NCBI GenBank assembly: GCA_964035575.1
Contig: OZ037907.1
Coordinates: 186,001-250,000, forward strand
From: Rhynchopus sp. YZ270_cl-10
Taxonomy: Eukaryota > Euglenozoa > Diplonemea > Diplonemida > Diplonemidae
Length of the DNA: 64,000 nt
Direction: 5' to 3'
The position numbers were made by a program, and so were the translations under genes. The notes under the pieces are model-generated. The model saw nothing but the letters and a program-made list of their open reading frames with translations, was not told the DNA's origin and searched no databases. Below are positions 29,986 to 40,699 of the stretch, piece by piece. Numbering within the stretch: the stretch's first letter is position 1; each line of letters opens with the position of its first letter.

Positions 29986-32900
29986 TCAGAGGGAAAGCTT
30001 CACCTTGTCTCCAACCTTCAGCTCCTCCGATCCGTAGTCAATGCCTCTGCTGGGGTTGTAGATGGGTGCGTCCTTGCGGGTCTTTTCATTGCGGTCAACC
30101 ATGGTAATGCAGTCTGGGATCGGGCAGACGCTGACACAGAGGGTGCATCCTGTGCACGAATCGGTGATGTGGGGCTGGTGGGTTTCCGCGTTGAATTTGA
30201 TCGCTTGGTACCCGGTGTCGTTGCAGGTCATCATGCATTTACCGCAGTTGATGCAAAGGTCGTCGTTGACCAGAGCAACAGCCTGGTTGTGCGGTGCCAT
30301 GCCGAGAAGGTCCGTGAACGTTCCGATGTGCTTCAGGGATTTTCCGATGAGGGATTGAACGTTCGGGATGGGGCCGGTTCTGACGGTGGAAGGGTCGACG
30401 TGGAGCTCGGTGGACTCAGGGGCAGTCTTCTTTGCGTGGTGGTGCTTCCAGAACTTTCCAAAGCGCGGCGGCACTGCCTTCGGCTCCTTGCCGTTCAACG
30501 GCGGCATCTGCTTCTCCCATGAGGACAGGTCGGAGCGGCTCTGTGCATAGAGGTGCCACTGCAGACCGCTGATCCAATCCTGCACAATGGTGAAGTCCTG
30601 GTTCTGAATGGCAGAAGAGACCTGCACCACAGAGGCGCCTGCGTAAAGGAACTGAATCGTGGTGTCCGCAGAGTCGGCACCCCCGGTGGCAAGAATCGGG
30701 AAGCCCTCAAACTTCTTGGCAATAGCGCTGACCATGCGCAGGGCAACGGGGCGCACCATGTTCCCAGAGCAGCCTCCGTACGTGGTCATCCTCTTGGTGC
30801 CGACGCGGGGCCAGGCAGCGCCGTCCATCTTGATGTGCTGCAGACCGCTGACGGTGTTGATGGCGGTCACTCCGGTGGCGCCTCCTTCCTTGGCGGCTCC
30901 GGCGATGTCGCAGATGTCTGTTGGGGAATGTTTTTTTTTGGGAACCTCCTTGTTGAGGGGAATGAAAAAAGTGCTGTAAAACCAAATGATTGGTTCTCTC
31001 TGTATTGCTTTTTGCTTTTTGGCTTATGTTTTTTGCCAAAACATCAGTTTGGTGTTGCAAAAGAAGTGTTGAAGCTGTAGAATGGAGGCATACCAGTGAT
31101 GTTTGGGGTCATCTTCGCGAAGAATGGAATGTCGCAGATCTCCTTCACCCATCCGCAGATGTCCCTGACGAGGTCGGGTTTCTGTGTTGTTGTTATTTTT
31201 TTTGTGAGATTTTATTCTTCTGAATGCATACCTGGCCGCATGCGAGCCCCATCCCCTTCTCCCCCATTCCGTGAGGGCAGGAAAGGTTCAGCTCGAGCGC
31301 GTCAGATCCGCATTCGATCGCCATCTTCGCAAGCTTCTGCCAGTCGTCCTTGTTGTGGCCACACATAATAGAGGCGATGAGGATGTGCTTGGGGTAGTCC
31401 TGCTTGAGCTGGCGGATACCACTGCACCAGTAGGCAGCGCTCTTCTCCGAGATCAGCTCGATGTTCAGGAAGGAGGACTGGTGGGGTCCGTAGATCGGGC
31501 CGGTCGTGGACCCACGAACAATTCTGGGGCTCACGTTGGTCACAGAGTCTTTGTCGAGACAGAACGTCTTGGTGACCGCAAACCCCCACCCCTGCTCAAA
31601 TCCACGAGCAATCATAGGGAGAGTCGTGGCTGGCGGTGCAGATGCAAGACCAAACGGGTTGGGGAACTTCATGCCACAGAAGTCGACGCTAATGTCGATG
31701 TCGTCCACTGCGGTGTGGAACTTCGGCAGGATAGGTGTCTCGGGCACAGCCACCCCTGCGTTGTACTTCTTCTGCAGGTGAGAGTGGATCGACCAGGAAG
31801 CCGTCTTTCCGTCGTTCGCGGCCTCGACGGTGAGACCCGATCCCACACAGTCTCCTCCTGCGAAGACCCATGGGGTCTTGGTCTCCATGCTCTTGTTGAC
31901 AGTGATCTTGCCCCAGTTCATGTCTGCGACCTTCTCGATCTCCTCGGAGAGGTTGGAGCCAATCTTGGAGCCGAATGCAGACACAATGTAGTCGCACTTC
32001 ACAGTGAGGACCTGGTCTGCGTCGCGCTCCCAGACGCCGGCGTCGTTCTTCTCCATTTTGTGCATCTTGCATCCGACGATCTTCTTGGTCTTGGGGTCCA
32101 GGATCACCTCGTGGGGCTGGCAGTATGGGAGGAACTCTGCCTTTTCGTTGCGCGCAAGCTCCGTCTCTTCGTCGACAGCACGCATATCTGCGGTGGAACG
32201 TCTGAAGCAGACAATCACTCTGGTCGCACCGTTACGGAAGGCGGACCCACAGCAGTCGAAGGCGGTGTCTCCTGCACCCAAAACGAGAACCTTTCCGGGG
32301 ACACGTGGCACCACGTTGTCATCACCTCCTGCGGCGCAGGCACAACCCACACTGGCCTTGGAGGCCTGCGCAGACGGCGGGAGGAAGCTCTTCGAGGTGT
32401 AGAACCCATTCGCAGGCGTCAACCCTGTGAACACAGAGTCGACGTTCGGCTCGGGCATGCCGCAGCCAATGAACACTGCCGCACCAGCCTCGCGCAGCTT
32501 CTCCACGGTGTACTCCCCGACACCAAACTCGGTGTTGCACTTCACCACAACCCCGAGGTCCTGCATCAGCTTCACCTCCCATGACACTGCCTCGTCTGCG
32601 AGACGGTACTCAGGGATTTCAGATGCGCTGAGACCTCCCGGGTAGGCCAGCTTCTCGATGACCTCGATGTTGGAGTACCCAAGACGTGCCAGGAAGGTGG
32701 CGCAGGAGATGGACGCTGGGCCAGACCCGACGCAGACGACACGGCGTGCGTAGGAGGCGTGCATATCCTCTGGTGCAGGCAGGTCGGGGTTGCGGGTTGC
32801 GGGGATGTTCATCTTCTTGAAGTGCGTGACAGCGAAGTCCTGCAGACCGGAGATGTTGATCGCGCCTGCCTCCGTTGCGGCAAGGTTGCACCCCCCGACA

Positions 32901-33298
32901 CAGAGGTTCGAGACAGGGCAGATCATTCCGCAGGAAAGTCCGACCGGGTTGTCAGAGAGAATCATGCTCGCAGCGCCGTAGTTGTTGTGGTTTGCAATGC
33001 AGCTGATGAACGACTTAATGTCAATCGAGGTCGGGCACGACTTCTGGCAAGGTGCGTCCGCGCACTTCAGACACCTCTGCGCCTCCATCCATGCTCCCTT
33101 CGCTCCCAACGTCGTCTCCTTCGCATCGGTCCAGTCACCCTCTCGGGTCTCCCCAGCAGGGTGCACATTGCGCTTCCACTTAACCTTCTCAGACTGAGCT
33201 TCCGCAGTCGTCCGGAGGGTCGCAGTCTTCAGAATCCTAGGGTTCAGCTGGAGGTTCTCGATGTCCTCAATGAACAGATCGGCGGCGGTGCGGGGCAT
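29986..33298 (-). CDS. DPYD: Dihydropyrimidine dehydrogenase (NADP+), spliced
   Basis: Three exons (33298-31232, 31181-31094, 30917-29986) join in frame to 1028 residues; the human enzyme has 1025. Introns are GTATGC...ACACAG (50 nt) and GTATGC...CAACAG (176 nt). It performs the first, NADPH-dependent step of uracil and thymine breakdown. Seen in order: N-terminal Fe-S cysteines ([36 protein letters not shown]), FAD fold ([20 protein letters not shown]), NADPH fold ([14 protein letters not shown]), FMN/pyrimidine barrel with active-site segment [38 protein letters not shown], and a C-terminal two-[4Fe-4S] ferredoxin ([22 protein letters not shown]). No key residue is missing. The enzyme is normally cytosolic. 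Confidence 0.97.
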
Positions 33299-33766
33299 CG
33301 TGGACGGTGTGTTGGGTAGAGAGAAAGAGTGGAAGAGTGGTGTGTTGGAGAGAGTTGCAAAAGTGGTAGAAATGCAGTGAATTTATCTGAGAGTTTTGTA
33401 GTGCATGGGAGGGGAGGTTCAGAGGGCTTATTCTAGGGGTCCTTTGGGGGGGAGGATGTCATTGAATGTCATGAAGAGGGGTGGGTATTTTTTTTTTCGC
33501 TTTTTGGTCTCTAGTCTATTTGTGTGTCTATGGGAGAGGGGGCGAAGGGGGTGGGGGGGGGGAAACAAAAAACGTAAAGATGAACCTATGAATCACAAAT
33601 GGGTTATTGGATATAGGGCAACATCTAAAAGAGGATCAACGCAGATGGGTCTGCATTCCTCACCGATCTAATAAAATCGGGGGGGGGAAAAAAAAAGAAC
33701 ATTATCCCCAAATTGGTCAATGTCAACTCCCTTTAAAAAAAAGAAGAAAATTTGTAAGAATGAATA

Positions 33767-33785
33767 GTGTCTCTCTCTTGTACAC
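33767..33785 (+). repeat. Mini-hairpin A15
   Basis: Stem GTGT/ACAC, loop CTCTCTCTTGT, followed by CACCACTATCG, the same trailer as at 63308. Confidence 0.5.
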
Positions 33786-33962
33786 GTCTCTCACCACTAT
33801 CGTGCTAAGCACATTCTCATTTTGTTCTATCTAAACCAGTTTGCACTATCTATCCCCACACTGCCCCACTTAAAAAAAATATGCCCAAAAAAATTTTTGA
33901 GGCTGTCACCATCCCTTAGTGATCCACTACGCATTTCTCTGGTTTATTTTTTCATTTTTTTT

Positions 33963-34013
33963 CAAAACTTGATTGTATTAGTGTAGCCACCCTGGAGTGC
34001 GCTCCACTATTTT
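33963..34013 (+). repeat. Module C copy
   Basis: CAAAACTTGATTGTATTAGT, GTAGCCACCCTGGAGTGCGC, TCCACTAT. It ends 14 bp beyond the stop of the adjacent minus-strand gene, so it probably lies in that transcript's 3' end. Confidence 0.65.
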
Positions 34014-34026
34014 TTTTTTCATTTCT

Positions 34027-36764
34027 TCACCTCTGCGCAACACTGTTCGGATCGAGCACAGCAAGCCCACGCCGCACTGGCTTTGCACCCACCCCTACCT
34101 CCTTCTCCTGCCCCTTCCCCTCACCCTCCTCCTCCTCCTCCTCCTCCTCCCCCCTCACCTCAGGGCTCATACTCCGTCTTAGAAGAGGCTCTTCGGAGCG
34201 TGACGCAGCGAAGAGGCGAAGACGCTCTGAGGCCTCTGCGACTTGCGCCTCAAGACTGCGTAGCTGGCCTTCGATCTTGGTCTCGGTGCTGCGGCTGCGG
34301 GAAGTGGCGCGCTGTGGTGGTGAGGCTGATACTGCATGAGATACTGCAGGGGCGGGGTTGGCGGCTGGGGTAAAGGTCTCTTCTTCCGGATGATGTGTGT
34401 ATTGTGCTGCCTGCGGTGGTGCACCTACTGGTGCACCAAAAGGAACCCTCGCAGCAGGGCTCTCACCACCGTCCATCACAAAGGGTGCAGCCTGCTCCTC
34501 GTTCTCCGCAAAAATGTCGCTCGAGGTGGAGGAACGTGCCATCTGCACTGTTTGGTTCGCACTTTGCGGTGGTTGTTGCACACTCTCCTTCATCCCCCAT
34601 GCCGTTCGCGGTGTCGGCTTCTGCTCTTTACCCAGATCGCTTACCGAAAGGTCGCTATTAGAGGGCAGGAGTTGGGGTAGTGTGTGGAGTGCTGCCCTCT
34701 TCGGTGTAGGAGTGCTGACGGGGCAGAGCTGTGGTTGTGCCCAATGACGACGGTGTGTCGATGCGGCGGCGGCTGTGCTTTGTGTCACACCACCACCACG
34801 CCATGTTGTAGTTGGTGTAGTGGACTGCGGTGTGGCGGCAACAGGGGTTGTCAGAACAGGGGGGTGCAGAGGGGACGCTGCGTGGCCAAAGCGGTTTTGT
34901 GCGGAGAGATGCACCCCGCCGAAGAGGGTGTCGTACCGTGCGTGATGGTTGTGGTCTGGGTGGTGGTCGTGGTCGTGCTGCTGCTCCTCCTCACACCGCC
35001 TCTCTGCCACCCCAAACCCACTGTCCCCCTCATCCTCCGACACACACAGCTCCTCCATCGTCATCTCCTCCTGCGGCGACGGTGGTGTGTACGACACCTC
35101 CGAGAGCGGCTGTGATATGGAGAGGTCCGTAGCGGTGTGCTGCACGGTGGTGTGCGGTGCACGCTGTGCGGCGTTGTGTGGTGTCGGGATCGGCGTAGGC
35201 GCGGATGTGCCAGAGTACAGGGCACGCTCCTCTCTGTGGCTTTTAAACACCATCATGCAGACCTGTTGTTAAGAGAATACGTTTAGACCTAAAAAACCAC
35301 GACAATCACTTTTATCATAAATTTAAGAAGGTTGGCGTGTCCGACGACCCCAAAATAGCACTTTATCGTATTTTATCACACTTTTTTTTGCACCCCCCTT
35401 CCGCCACCAACAAGGTGGGGATATAAGTATATGGGAGGTTATGTGGGTTTTCGCATAACGTATGTTTTTGAAGAAAAAAAGAAAAGAGAAAGCAAAATAC
35501 ACACCGAGAGAACAACCCCTAAGAGGATTGGCTGCTTCTTAAGCACATCTCCCCCTCCCGTCTCCTCCGCACCTCCCTTCTGCCCTTCGAAGAGACACCG
35601 CACATCAAGCGGCGTGCAGAACGCTGCGGACGGCAGCTGCCTCATGCCGGCATCGTCCACGAGGTATGCGGAGAGGGCGTCGACGACTGTGGGGAGGATC
35701 GTGGGGTAGGGTGCGAGACACTTCTTGAGGATGCGGAGGGTGTGCACGGGGGGGACGATGCGGCGTCCGGTGGCGGTCGAAGCGCAGATCGGCAGAAGAC
35801 GCGAACGGAGTTTGAGGAAGAAGAACGCATCGACCGCGTCGTAGCAGTCCCCAGTCAGCCAGGCCGAGAACAGCTTCACCTCCACCTCGCCCCCAGCCCC
35901 GCCATGCAGCTTCAGCGCCTGCAGCAGCTCCGTCCCCGCCTTCTTCACCAACGAATCCAGCCCGAATTTTTTCCCCAAAAACTGAAACAGCGCGGCACTC
36001 ATTTCGTCGGTCCCGCCGCACCCGACGCGCTGCTCGAATTGGGCCGCACCCCAGCCGCTTCGCTCTTTTAGGGCGAAGTGGTGCAGGGCTCTGTGGCAAT
36101 GAAAGTCATCCATTATCCTGAGAAGCCAGGCCAGAGGACGCTGTGCTGGGCTATCCTTCTTGGGTGACGGGGACGGGGACGGGGAGGGCGAGCGCGAGGG
36201 ACGAGGTGGACGACGTTGCTGCTGCTGCTGCTGCTGTTGCTGTTGTTGTTGCTGTTGTTGTTGATGTTGTTGTTGCTGCTGTTGTTGCATCTGAGCCCCT
36301 CTCGAGGCAGAAATCAAAGACATAAGCTGTGCATGCGCCTCAGACGGAATGTCCACTGCCATATCCACATACCCTGCCGACTGATGCACCACCTCCGGCT
36401 CCGACTCTGCCAGCAGGTCCAACAGACCGTCCTTCAGATCCTCATCAATCTCCGACAGCGTGCAGATCAGATCCTCTCCCCTCACTGATGTGGGAGCACC
36501 TCCATACGGTCTGCCAGCCCCCTGCGTTGCTGCTGGTGGGCCTGGAGGGTGTGCTGTTTGGGTTGGTGTTGTTGCTGTGTACCCACCAACTGTGTTGGAT
36601 GGGTAAACCTGCCGATGCTGAGGCGGAGGTTGTGTCTGCGTCTGTGTCTGTGGCACCCCTGGAGAAGGCAGAGGGGAGGCGTAATGAGAGGGCTGTGTCA
36701 TACGCGCTCGAGAAGAAGAAGAACGACGCTGTCTGCTGTCATGTGGTGGGGGGGCCCTCCGCAT
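34027..36764 (-). CDS. Poly-Q protein with conserved helical domain, function unknown
   Basis: Two exons (36764-35505, 35262-34027) joined in phase across a 242-bp intron (GTGTGT...CAACAG) give about 831 residues. Order: Pro/Gln-rich N-terminus; acidic segment CTLSEIDEDLKDGLLDLLAE; about 25 residues of mostly Gln from mixed CAG/CAA codons (36220-36290); then a helical domain (FHCHRALHHFALKERSGWG; FLGKKFGLDSLVKKAGTELL; VKLFSAWLTGDCYDAVDAFF). From memory this resembles a region in many coiled-coil ciliary proteins, a weak inference. The C-terminal exon is low-complexity Thr/Pro/Ser, then a short coiled coil (LRSLEAQVAEASERLRLF) and an acidic run. No enzyme motif. The donor is atypical, so the junction is less certain than others. 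Confidence 0.75.
36220..36290 (-). repeat. CAG/CAA repeat encoding poly-Q
   Basis: Sense strand mixes CAG, CAA and one CAT codon, so the DNA tract is interrupted while the protein stays near pure Gln. Confidence 0.8.
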
Positions 36765-36870
36765 TGTGGGAGAGGGGGGGAGAGGAGGAGGAGGGAGGGA
36801 GGAGGCCCGTTGGGCCCTGTGGTGTTTGTTTCTTTTTTCGAAAGAAAAAAGAAATGAGAAGGGGGGGGGG

Positions 36871-37363
36871 GGACAGTCTGCAGACTAAGGATTGGGGGTC
36901 TGGTAATTAATTAATTAAATGCTAGTCTGCACGGGGTTTCGTAACGAACAATGCAGGCGAAAACGCCGTTATTTGCATTTTTGGGCCGATCCCAGTCAGT
37001 GGTGGGGTCAATCTGAAGAAATGGACACAATTTTAATGACTTAAATTTTGGACAATATGAGCCCGGTCACTAATAGCTGGGGCCCATTTTCGGCCAAAAA
37101 TTTCCTCAAAATCCGGGTTTGTAATATTGACTTCACCTTCGGTTACCCTACAGCGGGGGGTGAAGGAAGGTTGTGGAAAAGGGTCCTTATTTGCATTTTT
37201 GGGCTCCGCCCGTGCAGTGGTGGGGTCAATCTCGAAAATTGGACAATTTTTTGACCACTTAAATTTTGAAAAATATGAGCCCGGTTGCTTATACGTGAGG
37301 CCCATTTTCAAAAAACCGGGTGGGTAATGTAATTAATTAAATGATTTATTAGTCTGCAGTCTG
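36871..37363. mobile_element. Short TIR element related to the 7-kb repeat block
   Basis: Ends CAGTCTGCAGACTAA and TTAGTCTGCAGTCTG are inverted with one mismatch; just inside both is TAATTAATTAAATG. Flanks are G runs, so a target duplication cannot be read. The interior holds two partial units like those at 6830-9540 (TTATTTGCATTTTTGGGC; GTGGTGGGGTCAATCT; ATATGAGCCCGGT). Confidence 0.65.
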
Positions 37364-37535
37364 GGGGGGGAAATCTCCCGTTCTCCCTGGATGAAGTTGT
37401 GGGGGTGAAGTGGGTGGGGAGGGGGGAATGTAAAAGTATAAATGTTCTCAGATTGACTCTTTTTTTTTTGTTGTCTAAAAATGTAGTTGTATTCTTTGTT
37501 GAGTTTTGTTGTGGGGGTGGGAAAAGAAAAATGAC

Positions 37536-37572
<37 letters not shown>

Positions 37573-37814
37573 CCATTGTCATACCCCCCCAAACTGACTC
37601 CCATCTCTCTCACTACAATAACTCTAAGAGCTAGACAAAAAGATTCCTTTTTGTTGGAAAATAAAAAGTGAAGTTGATAGTGCAAACGCCTCATGCGACG
37701 CAGACACAAAAAAAAAGGACAAGAAATCCTTTGCCTCAATCAATTCTTTTAAACTTAACCAGCACATCTTTCTTTTGAGCTTTATTTCCTCCCCCCCTCC
37801 CCTCCTCCATCCCT
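37364..37814. other. Intergenic: ARL2 3' flank
   Basis: A T run of over 30 bases (about 37535-37572), one module-E copy and pyrimidine-rich DNA before the ARL2 stop. Confidence 0.5.
37672..37708 (+). repeat. Module E copy
   Basis: AGTTGATAGTGCAAACGCCT, CATGCGACGCAGACAC, about 105 bp past the ARL2 stop. Confidence 0.55.
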
Positions 37815-38420
37815 TTAATCAATGTATATTCGAGAGGCAATGTCGTTTACAACCCAGCCCATGCCTTCTTCTAGGCCCATTCCGGTGACGGCAGAGCATG
37901 CAACCACGTTGATGTGCCGGTTGGTGGAGAAATCGTGGAGGCCCAGGAGCTGGATGATCTTGTCCTTGGGGAGTGCCGTAGGGAGGTCCTGTTTGTTCAT
38001 GAAGATGAGCAGCGTCGCGCCCGCAAGCTTCTCCTCGCCGAGCAGCTGGTTGAGCTCGCGCTTGCAGTCTGCCAGGCGTGCCTCGTCGTGGCTGTCGATC
38101 ACCCAGATCAGCGCGTCCGTCTGCTCAAAGTAGTTCCGCCAGTACGACCGCAGCGTCTGCTGCCCACCCACATCCCAGATGTTGAGGGTATACTCCTTGT
38201 ACTGCAGAGACTGAATGTTAAACCCTAACGTAGGGCTGATCGTCGTGATGTCCTCGTTGTTAAACTTCTTTACAATGGTGGTCTTCCCTGTAAAAATAAA
38301 TAATAATGTGGATAGGGGGTGTGGGGGAGAACGCATACCGGCATTGTCCAGACCAAGCATGAGAATGCGCATTTCCTTCTCCTTCAGCTTGACCTTCTTC
38401 AGAATCGTCAGAAGCCCCAT
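37815..38420 (-). CDS. ARL2: ARL2 small GTPase, one intron
   Basis: Exons 38420-38339 and 38287-37815 flank a 51-nt intron (GTATGC...TTACAG), giving 184 residues, the same as animal ARL2. The intron splits the P-loop Gly and has no in-frame stop, so unspliced RNA would insert 17 residues into the P-loop. The start [20 protein letters not shown] is near identical to ARL2. Nucleotide motifs: GLDNAGKTT (P-loop), [10 protein letters not shown] (switch I Thr), WDVGGQ (switch II), NKQDLP, and CSAVTG. ARL2 works with tubulin cofactor D in tubulin folding and releases lipidated cargo from PDE6D-type carriers. The conserved Gly2 and amphipathic N-terminus fit Arf-like membrane contact. Confidence 0.97.
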   Translation of the reverse strand: MGLLTILKKVKLKEKEMRILMLGLDNAGMRSPPHPLSTLLFIFTGKTTIVKKFNNEDITTISPTLGFNIQSLQYKEYTLNIWDVGGQQTLRSYWRNYFEQTDALIWVIDSHDEARLADCKRELNQLLGEEKLAGATLLIFMNKQDLPTALPKDKIIQLLGLHDFSTNRHINVVACSAVTGMGLEEGMGWVVNDIASRIYID

Positions 38421-38700
38421 GGTTGCTGCACCCCAACTCTCTCAGAGGAGCCCTGCAGTTCTATATGCACACAGCCTTTCAAAGAACACCCTCCCACGTT
38501 TTCTGTTGCGGGTGAAGGTTGGTTGTGGTCGGATCCCCTATACAGGGAGACTCGAGGGGGTTAATGGAAAAAGTGGTAAAAAAACGAAACATTGGTTGCC
38601 TCTGTATTGCTTTGGCTTTTCTCTTGCCGAAAAAAGCACGTTAGTTTGGTGTTCACTGCAAAATATAGGGACAAGCGAGACTCAAAGGGGAGGAGGAAGT

Positions 38701-38727
38701 CACATAAGCGAGAGGTGTTTATATGTA
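38701..38727 (-). repeat. Mini-hairpin A16, reverse orientation
   Basis: The complement reads CATATAAACACCTCTCGCTT, ATGTG. CATA/TATG can pair around a loop with the CTCTCG core. It lies about 280 bp upstream of the ARL2 start. Confidence 0.35.
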
Positions 38728-40272
38728 GAATGCGGGAGGGGGGCAAAACGGTGTGCTTCCGTGGTGGCTTTCGCGGGCACGAAGCGTGTTGTGCGTTTGT
38801 ACACTTCATGGAATATGATACAGATAATGTAAGGAAGACATCCGCTGACAGCTGACAGATCGAACACGGCGGAGTCGCAATTCGGAGTTTCATCACCCCT
38901 TCTGAAAAAGCCGAACAGGAGCCACCCGAACGATTTGCCTCCATCGTGATGGGGGGGACTCTTCGCGGACCTGATTACCACAGGTATCATCGACGTGCCA
39001 GGTAGTAACTGCTGTGGCACTTTTCACTTTTCAAAACCCACAAAACAAACCGAACATAACAGTCTCCGCCATCCTCTGCGTGGTACAAGCGCTGCATGGC
39101 AAGATGCAAGGCTGGCGGGGAGTTGAACATGCGACACGGACTACCCGTACTTGTACATGGAATTCAAATCGGACCTTGCCACCATCGAAAACCTCTGCAT
39201 ACGTGATGACGTTCCGAAGTGGCTGCGCAGAGACAGCCGATATTGCCGGTATACGGGAGGCACCCCGGGTCCGGAAGGAATTCGATTATTAAATACTTTC
39301 CTAACGACTTAAACTAAAGCAGGCACGTACAGCTTTTTCGGTTTATTAACCACTCAGACCAAATGGACTCCGGGCTCCAAGAGCATCATGGGACAATGTC
39401 CCCGTCGAACCCCCTATCGCCTCGCTACCTCTACGCCTCCCGATTTGGTCTCGGCTTGTGTGTTCGGGTCAGAGTGCGACGTCGCACATACCCGTCTGAG
39501 CTGTGCGTGGTGCGGAAGGAGCTGCGCGAACCCCTGCCTGATTAGGCGCCTCCCCAGCCCCACTGCCACGGCCTTCATTGAGGCGGCCAAGGTCGGGGTG
39601 CGTTGGGCATGTCCGCCATGCGTTTGGTTAGCGCATGTGAACGGGCCAGGGGCAGACAGAGACTCTATTGTCTGCTGCTCGACTACAAAACGGAGATAGG
39701 AATAAGTAAGGTTGGTCGTTCGCTACGGCGTTACTAAAAAAACAAATGTGGACGGCTTTTTTTTGCTTTGGGAAGAGGGAGGAGGGAAAGGGAGAAGGGG
39801 GGGGTCACGGTACTGTCTTCACCTGGAAAGGGTACAGCTGTAAAGCAATAAGAGAGACAAAAAAAATCACAAGGACGACGTTTGGCAAACCGTGTTTGGA
39901 ACCTTTGGGTGTAAAACAAGTCAGTGAGATTGTCAAAGCGAGCTGATAGCATGCTGGTGGACGCAGGGCGCGTGACAATAAAGAATACACACACAAAATG
40001 GCTCGGCTCTTGTGCAAAAAAAAAAAAAACAACAACAAAAACAAAAACAAAAAAAAACGCGAACAAGATATACCAATCCTCGCCCAGTCATCACCTGCGA
40101 ATCAGCTATAACCATCGAATATATTTCAAAAAAAAATCCCCCCTCGTCAAGGATACTTTTTTTTTACAGAGGGGCACACCCCATTACCTTGTTTTGAGTA
40201 TGCCAGAGATGGCTGCTTGCGCCTTTGACCCCCTTTCTTACCCTCATTCTTTTCTAACTTTTCCCTCTTTTT

Positions 40273-40325
40273 TTGAAAATACTTGGTATTGTATTTAGAC
40301 CACCGTGCCTGATGTGCGCCACTAT
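40273..40325 (+). repeat. Module C copy
   Basis: GAAAATACTTGGTATTGTAT, TTAGACCACCGTGCCTGATG, GCGCCACTAT. Confidence 0.5.
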
Positions 40326-40359
40326 ACAAAAACCTTTTTTTTTACTGTACATTTTTTTT

Positions 40360-40400
40360 TGAAAACTTGGCTACATTATCCTCTGGTGCATTCATAGGAA
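40360..40400 (+). repeat. Module C copy, partial
   Basis: GAAAACTTGGCTACATTAT, after which similarity fades. Confidence 0.35.
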
Positions 40401-40699
40401 GCCTTTGCCCACTCCTTATTCTCTTTTGTCACGGAATGAAGTTGTGGATCAAAGCTATTTTTTCACCAATTTTTTTCCATTCCCTCAGACCGCATCCAAG
40501 CGGGAGGTAGTTTGGGATGGGGGGTGTCTTTGGAGTGAGTCGCGTTGAAAGCAGACAACCCTATGACTGGTGTAAACCAGAACACATATGGGGCTACTAA
40601 AAAAAAAGGCAAAGCGCAAAAAAAAAAAAAGATTTTTTTTGGAAGAAACACACAACACTACAAACTTCAAACGAAAGCCTCCTTCTTTTCAAAAAAAAA

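Larger units (their letters stand above)
33299..34026. other. Intergenic: DPYD 5' flank and neighbour 3' flank
   Basis: Contains one mini-hairpin and one module-C copy; no promoter motif stands out. CTTAGTGATCCACTACGCA (about 33916) mirrors GCGTAGTGGATCAC at 2512. Confidence 0.5.
38421..40699. other. Gene-free stretch, possible coding remnants
   Basis: Holds a reverse mini-hairpin, two module-C copies and two GC-richer patches. The frame through 39140-39300 reads YLYMEFKSDLATIENLCIRD with nearby stops. A 103-residue frame at 39388-39699 has paired cysteines (SCAWCGRSCANPC, WACPPC), loosely like a zinc finger. Neither is recognised. Confidence 0.35.

Noticed and set aside
31271-32584. A 437-codon plus-strand open frame
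   Set aside because: It lies opposite DPYD exon 1; the minus frame has clear Fe-S, FAD and NADPH motifs, and this frame is its shadow in GC-rich coding DNA.
39388-39699. Zinc-finger gene
   Set aside because: Only a few cysteine pairs in a 103-residue frame with no recognisable family; kept as a possible remnant only.
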